A DNA stretch of 64,000 nucleotides from Cavenderia fasciculata (Eukaryota; Evosea; Eumycetozoa; Acytosteliales; Cavenderiaceae): assembly GCF_000203815.1 (NCBI RefSeq), contig NW_004457723.1, forward strand, positions 992,001 through 1,056,000. The letters run 5' to 3'. A model generated the notes under the pieces. The model had not been told where the DNA came from. It ran no database searches and was given only the letters and a program-made list of their open reading frames with translations. This document shows, piece by piece, positions 36,673 to 48,640 of this stretch (position 1 is its first letter; each line of letters starts with the position of its first letter). The position numbers were made by a program, and so were the translations under genes.

Positions 36673-37407
36673 GGGTGTTTTTTTCTTTGTATTCTTTTGA
36701 ATGGGTGTCTTGCTTGACGAGTGCTAAACGATGCCGGTGGTCACTGCATCGAAGGAAACTATTACCTTTAGCAGCGGATTGACATGCTTCGCTGATAGGT
36801 GAGCACTGTTGGACATTGGTCGGTTGGCCTCCATCCTTTTCTTTACCAAGCTTGAGATGGCATTTCTCCAGATGAAAACCATCCTTTGGATCCTCATGAG
36901 GTTCGTTGAGGTCATGATGGATCAAGTTTTCCTCCTCTTGGTGGAAAAAACAATCAAAATGTTGCTAAAAAGTTTAAAGAGAATTAATAAATTTAATTAA
37001 ATGTTTAAATAAAATGATAATTTTAATTAAGAAACTTACTCTTGACGTGTTGTATTCATTAATATAGACAACGGAATATTGTTTGGACTTTAACTTGTTG
37101 GCAACAGTCTTGGCTGCAAATGTTGTTACCTTGCCACGAGTGTTGTGTCCAAATTTGGCATTTCCAAAAACTATTTTAAAAAAAAAAGGAAAAGGAAAAA
37201 AGGAAAAAAAAAATACATATTAATATATATACACTTTTTAATACATTAATATTCTTTTTGAAAATGATTTATAAATACATACATATGATTGTATTGTCTT
37301 GAATGTACTGATTCCTTTCAGAATCGTTCATACTTGAATACTTGGTTGGGAAATGATCTTTAAAGAGATCAAGAATGTAGTTGTCAAATTGTTGGTAAAA
37401 GAATAAT
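36673..37407 (-). pseudogene. Fanzor/TnpB-like protein, C-terminal portion
   Basis: Three segments, about 37283-37407, 37040-37170 and 36673-36964, splice in frame at GTATGT and GTAAGT donors. The middle one encodes FFGNAKFGHNTRG and then YSVVYINEYNTSR. This corresponds to the GNA...G...K and DEY.TS region of TnpB/Fanzor nucleases. The third continues with Cys/His pairs (EKCHLKLGK, VQQCSPISEAC, FLRCSDHRHR) and KQDTHS, matching the zinc ribbon and final RuvC Asp (NRDxNA-type). The N-terminal half with the first RuvC Asp is missing: a stop precedes the first segment and RPC9 lies just beyond. Classed as a fragment, although it may form the N-terminus of a fusion with the downstream transposase. 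Confidence 0.55.
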
Positions 37408-37561
37408 TAAAAATAAAGAAGACCATAGAGAGAAATAAGTTTTACAAATAAATAGATTCTGAGGCGGTACTCCCAACCAAAAATTTTCAAAACCCCCAAA
37501 GAAAATAAATATTCATTTTAAAATATGTACAGTTTGTTGTAAGTTGAGTGATATAGAAGCT

Positions 37562-38339
37562 TTAACTTGATTCATTTGGTTGCTGTTGTTGTTGATCGCC
37601 GTTAGTGGTGGCGGTAGTGGTGTCGGTGTTGTTGTTGTTGTTGTTGTCGGTAGTGTTATTGTTATTGTTATTGTTCTCCCTTAGTTTCTTCTCTTTCTCT
37701 TTCTCTTTTTCCTTTTCTCTTAATAATTTTTCTTTCTCTCTTTCTTTTTCTCTTTCTTTTTGTTTCTCTAGTTCTATTTCCTTTGCTATTCTATCTCTTT
37801 CTGCTTCTTCTGCCTTTGTCTTTTGAATGGCTACTCCCAATGTTTCTTGAATTTTATCCAACAATTTGACGGGATCAATTCTACTATCATACTCTTCAAT
37901 AATCTAGATAATTGATAGAGAGAGAGAGTCAATAAAAGCTACGAACCAACCATTTATAAATAATCAATCGTCCAACCAATTACTTACAAGTTGTAATTCT
38001 ACTTCAGTAGTTGGTGCTAAATTCAATACTTGAAGTGTTTCTGCTTTTGTAAGACCTGCATCCAAACAAATCTTTGAGATGGTTCTAACAGAATCGACGT
38101 CTACTTTTGATGCTGGTGTAATCTTTAGGTATCTCTCTACATTGTTGATGAACTCATTGAGTAATGCTTGTCCCTTCATTCTTCTCTTGTGTTTAAGTAG
38201 TTCAACCACTTCAAAGTTGCTAATCAGTTCATCTTTTACTGTTGGTATACTAGCAGTAGTAGCAGTAAAAATAAAGGATAGTTAATACTAAAGCTCTATC
38301 ATCTCTAATCTCTTTCTATTTATATATTTACATCTTCAT
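37562..38339 (-). CDS. rpc9: RNA polymerase III subunit RPC9 (CRCP/Rpb4-like)
   Basis: Three exons, 38332-38339, 37988-38249 and 37562-37903, give 203 residues. The first coding exon is only eight bases (Met-Lys and part of Ile), chosen because it supplies a start and an in-frame GT donor. The body matches RPC9/CRCP: ELISNFEVVELLKHKR, then LTKAETLQVLNLAPTTEVEL, the HRDC-like fold that pairs with RPC8 in the Pol III stalk for initiation. After residue about 130 comes a Lys/Glu/Arg helix and an Asn/Thr/Gln-rich tail absent from animal RPC9. The stop codon lies about 150 bases before the Fanzor-like segment. Confidence 0.85.
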
Positions 38340-38444
38340 TCTTGAATCGTTTGATTAATTAAAATAAAAGAAGATGCAATTCAACGAGTTGGAATGAAAA
38401 AAATTTTTGGATGAAGTTGTTATAAATATATATATTTATATATT

Positions 38445-41400
38445 TTATTGTTTTAATGGGTGATCAATACCATCGTCATCCATTACCAATACATTCTTTT
38501 CAAATTCATCAATCAATTCATTTGTTAAAGCGTCCAAATCATGCTCTTGACTGTTCCAGTTGGAATTGTGAATTGAAAGCATAGTGTCTTCTAATTGTTG
38601 TTGTTGTTCTCTTATTTTTCGATAATCACCTGTAGATGTTGTCGATGTCTTGTTATTATTATTATTATTATTTTGATTGTTATTATTATTATTATTATTA
38701 TTTTGATTATTATTATTATCATTTGAAACATTGAGGTAATAGTTAAAATCATCACCATTATAAATATTGCTACCATCCGATTCGATTGTATACACCATAT
38801 CATCTGCACTGTTTTCAGCACCACCTGTATTTCTTCTTGCCTTTCCAAGGAAATTTTTAGGTTCTGCCATTGATTTCTCTTGCCACGATCCAAATGCTGT
38901 AGATGTTGAAGATGAATTTAAAGATGATTTTGATTCACTAAAAATAAAACTATTAATCACCAATTCTATTCTATTATTCTCTTTTCTATTTCCTTTTTTA
39001 CTTACTATAAATTTAAATCTTCTGTTGATTTATAAGCAGTACCAAATTTAATAGATAAATCTTTCAAGAAACTTGTATAAATCCTGTTGAATGGTCTAAA
39101 TTCGGTGAGAAGTGGTTGAGAGAGTTGAGCATGTGGTATGTGGAGTTCGGCAACGAGGGTATCTCGAACATTTAATGTACTGGAACGGAACCAGAGTCCA
39201 ATGGTGAGGTCGGCAGGTGTAGAGTCATAGATTATAAAATCACCTGCGTATTGAAAGGTGGGGTTGTATTTGATGGATTGGTAAGAGGTAATATCGCGCT
39301 TTTTACCCAAACTCAACGTGACATAGGTGATCATATCTATTTCGTGTGTTGATTCGAGCAACGAGTTGGATGCAGAGTCCATAATATTGGGATCGATCGT
39401 ATATTTGGCTTCTAAAATCTCGATAAAGAGTCTACCACTTTCTTGTACCAATCGCTTGACAGATCTTAATACTTCGGCCCATTCTTCCAAATCTCTTTCA
39501 TTCTCTGCTGCTATAAAATACTGTGATTTCGTTGTGATCAATTGGAAGCAATGTACGAATCCCTCTCGCACCGAGGTTTCGTCACCCATCAATATGTTTT
39601 CAATCTCTGCTATGGGGATGGTGCCGGCAGGTGTGGCATCCTTGGGCGACTTGTAGTACGCCAATGCGTTGTCTTTGAGCACAAACCAACGTCTTCGCCA
39701 ATTCTTAAAGTTGTGTCCTTTTTTAAAGAGGTAACCGCTGTGGACACCGGCTGAGCCCTGTTTGCTTGCAATGTCCTTGGCCTGCTTGATTTTTTCAGAG
39801 TTGTTTTTGGGAAAGAAGAGGATTGATCCGTTGCGTGGCGCACGTTTGCTCTCGTGTATAATCCACTTGATCTCTTTTTTGATCTCCTTTTGGTACATGA
39901 GGTTCTGCTGTTCGGTGAGCGGGTTGACAGTGTCCTCAAACTCGAGTTTAAAGTGAAAGTCATTCGAGAACCGCTTGTCACCGTCGGCACCGTCAAGCTC
40001 AGACTTGCGCAGGATAAGTGTTGGCATTTGGAACATCCCCGTGTGGAAGTTGAACCGGGCAATCTGCTCGACCCGATAGAATGGTGAGATGTGTGAAAAC
40101 ACAACCAATATGTCTCCTCGCACCACCTTTCGCACTTCAAACACCAGCGTAGCATTGCCTGTTAGATAGGTTCGTGTCTCTTTGGTATCGCCATCCATTG
40201 GCGCACTCGAAAATATTCTTAATCCTTTTTGTGTTGCTGAATATATATTTAATACTGGACATACTCCTTGTTTTAATGGTCCCAAGAAAAACTATAAAAA
40301 AAAGAAAAACAAAATTAATAACCAATCAATAAAAATATTTATATTAATATATATCTATATACCTTTGGAATTGTGTGCATTGTAATCGATCTTAAAAATA
40401 AGGCTTTTTGATTTGGAGCTTGATTGCCAAAATAAATATTGGAAAAGTATTGTGTATATCGGATTTGGGATGGTCCCGTGACACCAAAGTTATTCGATGA
40501 TCTCTTGACTGCAAAATATCTCATTGCATCCTCTGAATTATCAAATAATCCACCATATAATAATAAACATGCAATTACAGTTCCTATAAATATATAAATA
40601 CATCATATTAATATCGAGTACTAGTTGTCTGTTATATATATACAAACCTGTTCTCCCTTTTCCAGCAAGACAATGTACTATTGCTACATTTTGTGAATCT
40701 TCACTTAACCAATTATACATGGAAGTGACAATTTTAAATAATAAAGCCAATGGAGGAGCATGGTGATCTGGAAATCCACACCAATCATAAACCTATTTGA
40801 AAAAAAAAGTTAGTTAGAAAGACTGGATAATCATTGTCGTTTTCCAAAAAAGTCAAAGACCTTGACGTGTCCTTGGGCGTGTATCTGCAACTTCACGACC
40901 TTTCGCAAAAGGTTTGACAATTCGATCATTTGAGTTTCGAGAAGCCAAGATTTTTGCTTGCAAAGAAAAGAATAAAAATAGGTATCGCGTTGTGAAGTTG
41001 GTCGCGCCTACACATTTTCTGAGTCGACTTGGACGAGTAGATATATATTGTTGTTGTTGTAGTTGTAGTTGTTGTTTGCTTGCTTGCTACCTACATTATT
41101 ATTGAATAAGCCATAATCATATTTTCTTTCACTAAGATTGAATATTTTGTAATGATCCTTGTGATGTTCGTTTAACATTTGAGATACATCATGAATCGAG
41201 TTTCTATATGCGCTTTCTACTCCATCTGCTGGAAATGACATTGCTAAAAGAATGAATGAAAGAGAATTAATACTACTTTCTTTTAGCTCCTAATATGTTC
41301 ATGATCATACCAATCACTCTTTCACAAATATATGTAAGATCCAAGTCATAGGTTTCATTTTCAAATCTATATTTATATGTGATGTGGTGTATAGGAGTAT

Positions 41401-41546
41401 TACAAGAGTTTGGAATGTGGTTAGTTCAAAGACTGTGATGTGATGTGTCGTAGCTTCTGATGGTTCCGCTTAGTGTGGATTTGATCATACCTTTGTTTAT
41501 CTGCAGATATCGTTTTCCTGACAGCTTTAACAATAGAGTTGTACAT
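38445..41546 (-). CDS. PTEN-like phosphatase with C2, PH and second C2 domain
   Basis: Seven exons, 41491-41546, 41311-41366, 41095-41243, 40648-40792, 40363-40583, 39006-40291 and 38445-38937, give 801 residues. The N-terminus resembles PTEN (ETYDLDLTYICERVIAMSFP). The P-loop is HCLAGKGRTG, with catalytic Cys and Arg. A PTEN-type C2 follows. Next is a PH domain (SGYLFKKGHNFKNWRRRWFV, ending before ERDLEEWAEVLRSVKRL), then a second C2-like fold (GRLFIEILEAK, then DITSYQSIKYNPTF) and an Asn-rich acidic tail. Likely reaction: removal of the 3-phosphate of PIP3 at membranes, opposing PI3-kinase. Substrate choice is inferred from the Lys-rich P-loop. It is divergent to atg5 across 744 bases. Confidence 0.87.
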
Positions 41547-42290
41547 TGTTGCAGTTGGTTATTGTTGTTCACTTGCAGATATATGTAAATAGTACAAAAA
41601 AGGGTGGGTAGGGTTGTAAGAGGAGGTTGATGGTTGTGTTGTTGTTGTTGTTGTTTGGTTAAAGTGTAGTATCAATGAGGATGTTGAGGATGGTGATGGT
41701 CATTGATCATAAAAAGATGATGAATGATGACTGATGACTGATGACGGGTATACAAAATATAAATTCTATATATATCTTTTGTTTCTTTCTTCTTATTATT
41801 ATTATTTATTACTAGTCTATCTATCTATCTATCTATCTATGAATATGAGTTTAGTTTGAATTGAATTGTTTTGTTGTTGTCTCTCTCTTTCTCTCTCTCT
41901 CTTTTTCTTTGCTGACCATACACCTATAAAATGGGGATTTAAAACGACTCTATCCAGCTGCACCTCTACTCATAATAATAATCTTTTTTATTTTTATTTT
42001 TTTTTTGTTTTTATTCAAAACCATCCTAACATCACTCCTCTTACGCAAGTAATAAATTAATTACCTGCTCTACCTACTCAAGTTTTCATTCTCATCATCA
42101 TCATCATCATCAATCATATTTATATTTATAAACAAGAGATACAACTAACTTTTGGTGTGGTGCAATCATCAATCATCAACTCCAAAGAATAACAACAACA
42201 ACAATAACAACAATAACAATAACTAGTATCAACAAAAGGGACTGATATTATAGATATATATAGATAGAATAGGTAGATAGATAGATAAAG
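41547..42290. promoter_or_regulatory. Divergent promoter region, PTEN-like/atg5
   Basis: This 744-base stretch between two divergent start codons is rich in short repeats (TTG, TGATGA, CTAT at 41814-41840, CT tracts at 41880-41905, CAA and AAC repeats near the atg5 start). No gene is seen. Regulatory use is inferred from position. Confidence 0.45.
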
Positions 42291-43452
42291 ATGTCATTCT
42301 TTGATGATGATATAAAGAGATCAGTATGGGATGGAAAGATACCTGTTATGTTTTCGATGAGTGGCAATGATGTGACGCATCATACAATGCCTGCACCATA
42401 TATGATGATGGTTCCTCGTAATTCATACTTTCCTCTAGTTACAGGTGCCGTCCGTGACTACTTTTCACACAGTACACTCATCATGTCAGACAATGAACTC
42501 TGGCTCGAGTACAAGGGCATACCGATCAAGTGGCATCTACCCATAGGTGTATTATTCGACGTGCTAGTTGGAAGTGAAAGTGGCACTCAGATATGGAATC
42601 TAACCGTTCACTTTCAATCATTCCCAGAGAAAATATTATTAAGATGTCCAAATGAGGAATCCGTTGAAACTTATTATAAAAATGTATTAAAAGAAGTATG
42701 TACATAAATATATAAATATATCAGAGATACAAATTTGTATATTAAATTTATTTCTTTTTTCTTTTAGGCAAATTATATTAAACAGGGTGATATTAATAAA
42801 TTAAATAATTTAAATATTAATCAATCAAATGAACTTTGGGATGGGTTAAGACAACGTATGTATATAAAGTATAAAGTATTCCTTTTTTAATAAGTTAATA
42901 GTTATTAATATAGATATATTTCCTTTTTTCCACGTAGATGATTATGATAAATTTTGGTCAATTAACAAATTATTTTATAATGTAAATGTTGGAGGATCTT
43001 CGACTGGGATTGGATATAAGCATATTCCAGTTAGATTAATTCAAAATAACAGGCCATATGTACAAAATCTAATAGCTCCATATAACGAATCGGGTGCTGA
43101 GCTTACATTGTCTGATTATTTCTCAAAAATACCATTCTATTCTATATTTATCGGTGGTGCCACCGAACCTTCATCCTCTTCACCAACAACAACCAATACT
43201 GGTGAATTATCAACATCTTCATCATCTACATCGATGGCCTATACAAATCTATTACAATACATTAAAGCTGGTGCTGGCAAATATCTTATACAGGGTGTTG
43301 AACCACCTTTGGAATCTTCATTTTTGTGGTTGGGTGAATACTTTAGTCATCCCGATAACTTTTTGTACATTACTTTAATCGATTCTACCAACCAACTCTC
43401 CTTGTCCTCTTCTTCAATTCCAACTTCACCAAAACAACAACAAACTATATAG
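42291..43452 (+). CDS. atg5: Autophagy protein 5
   Basis: Three exons, 42291-42695, 42768-42855 and 42938-43452, give 335 residues. The start SFFDDDIKRSVWDGKIPVMF is the conserved ATG5 opening. Next come the first ubiquitin-like fold (APYMMMVPRNSYFPL), the helix-rich region (NELWDGLRQHDYDKFWSINK) and the second ubiquitin-like fold ending near PLESSFLWLGEYFSHPDNFL. ATG5 is conjugated to ATG12 through one Lys, and with ATG16 promotes lipidation of ATG8 on the phagophore. The acceptor Lys is probably in the helical region but I cannot fix it by eye. A Ser/Thr-rich insert (residues about 240-265) and tail are dictyostelid additions. Confidence 0.92.
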
Positions 43453-43610
43453 AAACACAAAAAACAAAAACTATAGTTTTTTTTTTATATTATTATCATA
43501 ATAAATTAAATATATCCGCACAAATTGATTGAATTCCATCAATTCAATTAATTATCCCCCATTTCCAATGTTAAATGTTTAATTTTAAATTTATCAATTT
43601 TATTATTTGG

Positions 43611-45714
43611 TTAGCTTGAATTATCGGAATCATCATTACTATCATCACTACCATCATCATCTGATGATGATGATTCTATGTTTAGAGTTTCTAAAATTAT
43701 ATTTTTAATTTTTGGATGTTGATTAAAATGCTTTTGAATGAGGTTAATAAAACTTGGAGGTAAACTTGTTCCATTGTACATTCCAAGAACTGATTCTATA
43801 TTTTCGAGAATAGATTTCTCTTGAATCGGTTGGTTGTATGTATCCAATAGAAATTCGGCAAAAAGAGAAGGGTTGGTCCATCGTTTTTCGGCTGTTTTGA
43901 TAAAAGATAGAGAATCCAATTTTGATTTGTTGGCATGATTGAAACTAATGAATCTGAGGCAGTCCATGAACCCCATTTCTCCAGAGTGACTAGATTCCAC
44001 ATCCAAACTATTGGGATAGTTATTCAATTGACCAATCTCATCCAAAATGATTAGACTTTCAACCGAGGGCAAGTAATTTGAGAATTGATAGACTTGGGTG
44101 ATACCACCAGACTTGAACAAATCTTGAAAATATCTTTTTTCTAAATGACTGATAGGGGACATGAGTGACAGTCCCATTGTCATTGGTGTTTCATCTTTAT
44201 ATTTGTTGTACAAGTATATAACCATTTCCTTTGCTTTTGTATGTGTTTGTAAATACCCCATCACACCAAGCAAGTTATTCTTTATATAATCTCTTGGTAA
44301 TCGAATGCCGTCCTTGTTATCCTCAGGGTTCTTTCTTTTTTTGTTATTAACATCCTTTTTGGCATGTGATAGGACGTATTCCAAAGTATCAATATCGCCA
44401 GTATGAATGGCAGCAGTTATGAACCTATTCGATACTGGTACCTTGACCATTTCAATAAGATATTCCAATTCTTCTCTTGTCAATTTAGGAGTAAAGGAAG
44501 CCAATAGAACCTGAGGTTCATATTTTGGATGACTATGAATATATTTGATCAATTCAAATCGATTCTCTTTTGCCAGAAATGCATCATCTATATTGTAACC
44601 CTTGTCACCGGCTATATTGTCTTCAATCCATTTGACAATTTCCAAATGACCGTCTTGAACCGCCGACTTTACAATATCTTTTAATTTCTCTTTGGCAAGT
44701 GGAATTAAAAAGTAAATCAAATCGTAACTGTCTCGAGTCATAAGTGATGGTCTTTTCGAGAGATGATTTTCCAAATAATAGAAACAATTACGTGGTTTGA
44801 AAAAATCTTGACGACAAGAATAGATAAACTTTACAATCTCCAAATCACTCTTTTCAATTGCGTGCCACACCAATGCATCATTTGTAAAATCTATTTCCAA
44901 TTGAGACTTGTTCGCCTTTTTTAAAATAAATTTTAGTGAATCTAAATGATTAATCATTCCTTCAACTGATACTAATGTAAAAAATAAAGGTAAAAGGTTT
45001 GTTAGTAAACATGTTTTTGTCAATGGTATAATTGAGAAATTTGTTTTACTTACCTGAAAATGATACAATGTCTTGACAAAATGGAGTGAGATACTCTAAA
45101 ACTTTAATAGCTCCTTGATCAAGAGCAGGTTCCAAAAGAAGATCAATTACATTTGAGCTTTTAGTGTGTTTACCAAAGTCGAGTCGATGGTCATTATCAA
45201 CCAAGAATTTGATTGTATCCATGTCCTCTAATTTGACACAATGTCCAAGCCAATCTATGTCACATTCAATTGCCGAGTCAACTGGCAACTTTTTAAATTC
45301 TTCTATTTTGAATCGGTAGTATGTTACAAAGTCTGAGAAATATTTCTCATCTATATAGTTGGTATAGAACGGGATGGTGTTTGATTCTTGTTGAAGTTGA
45401 TCACTTTTAAAACAAAGTGATACCAATTCAAAGTTGCTAGATTCTCGTAACAACCTAGAGGTTGATCTAAAGATCGGTGTCTTTGAAAATACCTCTTCAT
45501 AAAAGTATTTAAATATTTGATATCTATCACTTTTAATAGAATAGTATTCTATAAAATATACAATCTCTTTCAAATGATTATATCTATTATATATAAATTT
45601 GAGTATTTCTAATCGATTTGATACACATGCTTGTTGAATGATTTGTTCTAAATGTGGTATAAATGTTTGATTATTCTTATTCTTATTATAATTATTATTC
45701 TTCTTATTATTCTT

Positions 45715-45774
<60 letters not shown>

Positions 45775-46098
45775 GTTGTTAAAGTTTGATTGACTATGTT
45801 GAAACCATTTATAATGAGAGTATTCTTTCTCAAAGTCTATTACAACTTGTTTAAAGATATCGAGGTAACCAAAGTATACTGCTAGTATGGGTGATTGTTT
45901 GATGTCACTCCATTTATGAATACCATTAACTTGTGGGTTATTGTCTTGATGAGTCTCTTGATCATCAGCTGAAGATGCTTTGTCTATTTGTTGATGAATA
46001 GATCGTACATGACCAAAAATAGACTTTTTAATGAATACATTATTGATTATCGACTTGATCAATCCGTTCAAATGAACATTATCTTTGTGTTTGTTCAT
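43611..46098 (-). CDS. Dictyostelid ankyrin-type repeat protein
   Basis: Two exons, 45054-46098 and 43611-44971, give 801 residues. The opening (NGLIKSIINNVFIKKSIFGH) is the characteristic start of a large dictyostelid-specific family. Degenerate ankyrin-like helical pairs follow (LEILKFIYNRYNHL; LEIVKFIYSCRQDF; LEIVKWIEDNIAGD; FELIKYIHSHPKYE; IDTLEYVLSHAKKD). A poly-Asn run at 45719-45774 and an acidic Ser/Asp tail are low-complexity. Such proteins are thought to mediate protein contacts. No catalytic motif is seen. Function unknown. Confidence 0.75.
45719..45774. repeat. ATT/AAT trinucleotide array (poly-Asn)
   Basis: A pure array encoding poly-Asn on the minus strand in the ankyrin-type gene. 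Confidence 0.93.
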
Positions 46099-46532
46099 CT
46101 TGAAGACAAAGAATAATGATGAAAAAAAATTCTGGTCAAAAGAGTTTGTTTTTGTTTTATTTTTTGTTCCATAAAAATTCTTCTTTCAATAATTAGAAGA
46201 ATTATTTGTTTGTTTGTATAATTAGTGTCAGCGTCATTTTAGACAATGTCTAGTGTTCATATTAAAGTTTAAATGGAATGATATAATCGATTTGATTGTT
46301 AAATATTTAATTTAAAAAAAATGTAATTGATTTCAAGTTATCCTTTTTATAATATCAATTCTCTACTAGTCGACCAAATACATATTTATGACTGTCATAG
46401 GAAATTAAAATTACTATTCCAAGATATGCATGAATATATGTTTTTCCAATTAAAAAATGAATTGCAATTGGATTATAATAGAAATTGTATTTTGAAAATA
46501 AATTAAAAAGAGGTTCCAACCATTCCATTGGA

Positions 46533-48640
46533 TCAGCTTTTAAGTTTCTTTTGTTGTCTGTTGCTGCTAGAACTATTTGATTGGATTTGTTGAATATTTC
46601 TTTTTTTGTCTTCTTCATCATCACTGTCAACTGAAATGGTTTCCTTTTCTTTATCCTTTGATTGATGATTGTTTGTTTTTGATATTACATCTTTGTTATT
46701 TTTGTTGTTGTTGTAGATTTTTGAATTATTATTAGTAGTGGTTGTTTCTTTTTGTTTATCATTTTTCTTTTCTTTTTCTTTTTCTTTTTCATCATCTTTT
46801 TTGAGTGTTGTAGCAATATTTAAACCAAGTGAAATTGCAGAGTTGTGTGATTTAATTAAAGGAAGATGAATAACTTGATGATGTAATTTTTGTGGTGATG
46901 CGTTTAGTGTTGTTGAGTTTCTGTACAATTCATTCTAAAATTAAAAAAATCATAAATTATAAATACTCTTCTTTTTTTTTTTTTTTCCATTTATCCTTTT
47001 TTTTTTTAACATACACTAAACCAATTATGATTTAAAGCTTCTTTAACTAGAATACGTTTTGTAGGATCGACATTTAATAATCTTGTAATTAAATCTTTTG
47101 CTTGATCGGTCACTGTTGACCAAACATGATTATCAAAATTAAAAATACCCTTACTAATCTGTTGAAAGCTATTTGTTTTATCTACATCAAATGGTGGTCT
47201 ACCAGACAATCTAAACAAATAAATAATAATAATATTAATATATATATATAAATAAATAGATATATTTAAATGTTTTCTATTATTTTTTTCTTACAAAATA
47301 TAAAGTATACAACCCAAAGACCAAACATCTACTTCTTTTCCATAACCCATCTTTTCCTTTTTATCACCTGATCCAGGCATATTACCCATTAAACAATTTT
47401 TAATAATCTCTGGTGCCACATAGAGAGGCGTTCCGCACAATGTCGTGGCCATTTCCTTTTCGCCGATGATTTTGGCGAGACCAAAATCGGTAATCTTAAT
47501 GATTGGCTCTCCGCTATTGGGTGATGAACCATAGAGTATATTTTCGGGCTTGAGATCTCTGTGTGATATATTCAACTGATGCAAATAAGATACTGCACTG
47601 AGTATCTGTTTAAACACGTCCTTTGCCTCAGGTTCTTGAAATCTTCCCTTTTGCTTGATCTTGTCAAATAGTTCTCCACCGGTTGCCAACTCTAGCACAA
47701 TGTACAAGTATCGCTCCGTATCAAATATCTCAAAGATAGAGATGATGTTTGGGTGTTTGATTTGCTTTAATATATTGATTTCACTCTCTGTCTGATTTCG
47801 AGAACTCGATAAATGCCAATACTTTTTCTTGTCTATAATCTTTACTGCAAAGTTTTCTCCCGTATCCCTCTTTGTACATTTCTTTACAACACTAAAGTTT
47901 CCTCTAAATAGAAATAGAAAATAAATATTTGTTTAATAAATAATAATAATAATAATGATAATAGTTTGTTTACTTACGTTCCCAATATACCATGTATAAT
48001 ATAAAACTTTTTGATTTCACCCTAAAATAAAAGAAGAGAGAGAAGAGAGAGAGAAGAGAGAGAAAGATTACATACATACATACATACATACATATTAATA
48101 TTTATTATTTATTATTTATTATTATTAATTATTTATTTGAATTGAATCTATTTTAATAGTTATATGACTTACATCATCACCATCGGAATCAGATAAAAGT
48201 AAATCTTGAAATATAAATGAAAGAGTACTATTGATCTTGCTCGATGTAAAAGAGACCATATCACCATTTTGTAGAACCGTTGATTTATCTTTACCCAATA
48301 GGTTACCTTTGATGAATGTTCCATTGGTACTATAGTCGGTGATCCAAACCGACCCTCCACTAGATGATGACGACGACGACGATGAGAGACTATTACCTTT
48401 TCTTTCCATCTTGCAATGAATGCCACTAACAGTAGGGTCTTCCATGACGACAGCACACTTTTTAAAGTTTCTACCAAAGAAGATTTCCTTGTCAATGAGA
48501 TCAATGTGCTTTGAGTCTGGGTGACAGCTGACTAATCTCCCCCATACCACTGATGATGGTTGTGGTTGGTCAGATGGAGGAGGGACTAGCTCATCAGACG
48601 GTTGTGTTGATTGAGTACAAGATACTTCTTGATCTCCCAT
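46533..48640 (-). CDS. FHA-domain checkpoint-type protein kinase (Chk2/Rad53-like)
   Basis: Five exons, 48173-48640, 47978-48021, 47295-47903, 47015-47210 and 46533-46934, give 572 residues. An FHA domain (residues about 50-140: FFGRNF, then SGIHC, DYSTNGTFIKG) binds phosphothreonine. The kinase domain has GTGNFS, VKIIDKK, SHRDLKPENIL, DFGLAK and a T-loop ending TTLCGTPLYVAPEI. This FHA-then-kinase order defines Chk2/Rad53 and the dictyostelid fhk kinases, which act in the DNA-damage checkpoint. The N-terminus carries SQ/TQ pairs (CTQSTQPS), possible ATM/ATR sites. The Lys/Asn/Ser-rich tail ends RQQKKLKS, possibly a nuclear signal. Which fhk paralogue it is cannot be told. Confidence 0.9.
48073..48092. 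repeat. CATA tetranucleotide array in an intron
   Basis: Five CATA copies and an adjacent GAGAGA tract (48034-48064) lie in the first intron of the FHA-kinase gene. Confidence 0.85.

Larger units (their letters stand above)
34780..37407 (-). mobile_element. piggyBac-type element carrying a Fanzor-like segment
   Basis: On the minus strand a Fanzor/TnpB-like C-terminal coding segment (36673-37407) is followed directly by a Ser-rich linker and a piggyBac transposase (34780-36483). No terminator-like gap separates them. TTAA target duplications and terminal inverted repeats could not be identified, so the true ends are unknown. The element lies between the 3' end of RPC9 and the methyltransferase gene. 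Whether it is mobile or captured by the host is open. Confidence 0.5.

Noticed and set aside
36549-36925. Regular direct repeats that might look like an array
   Set aside because: They are a simple GAT trinucleotide array inside a coding linker, without spacers; not a CRISPR array.
36673-37407. Possibility that the Fanzor-like segment is bacterial contamination or a bacterial IS element
   Set aside because: It contains spliceosomal-type introns with the same donor and acceptor style as the host genes.
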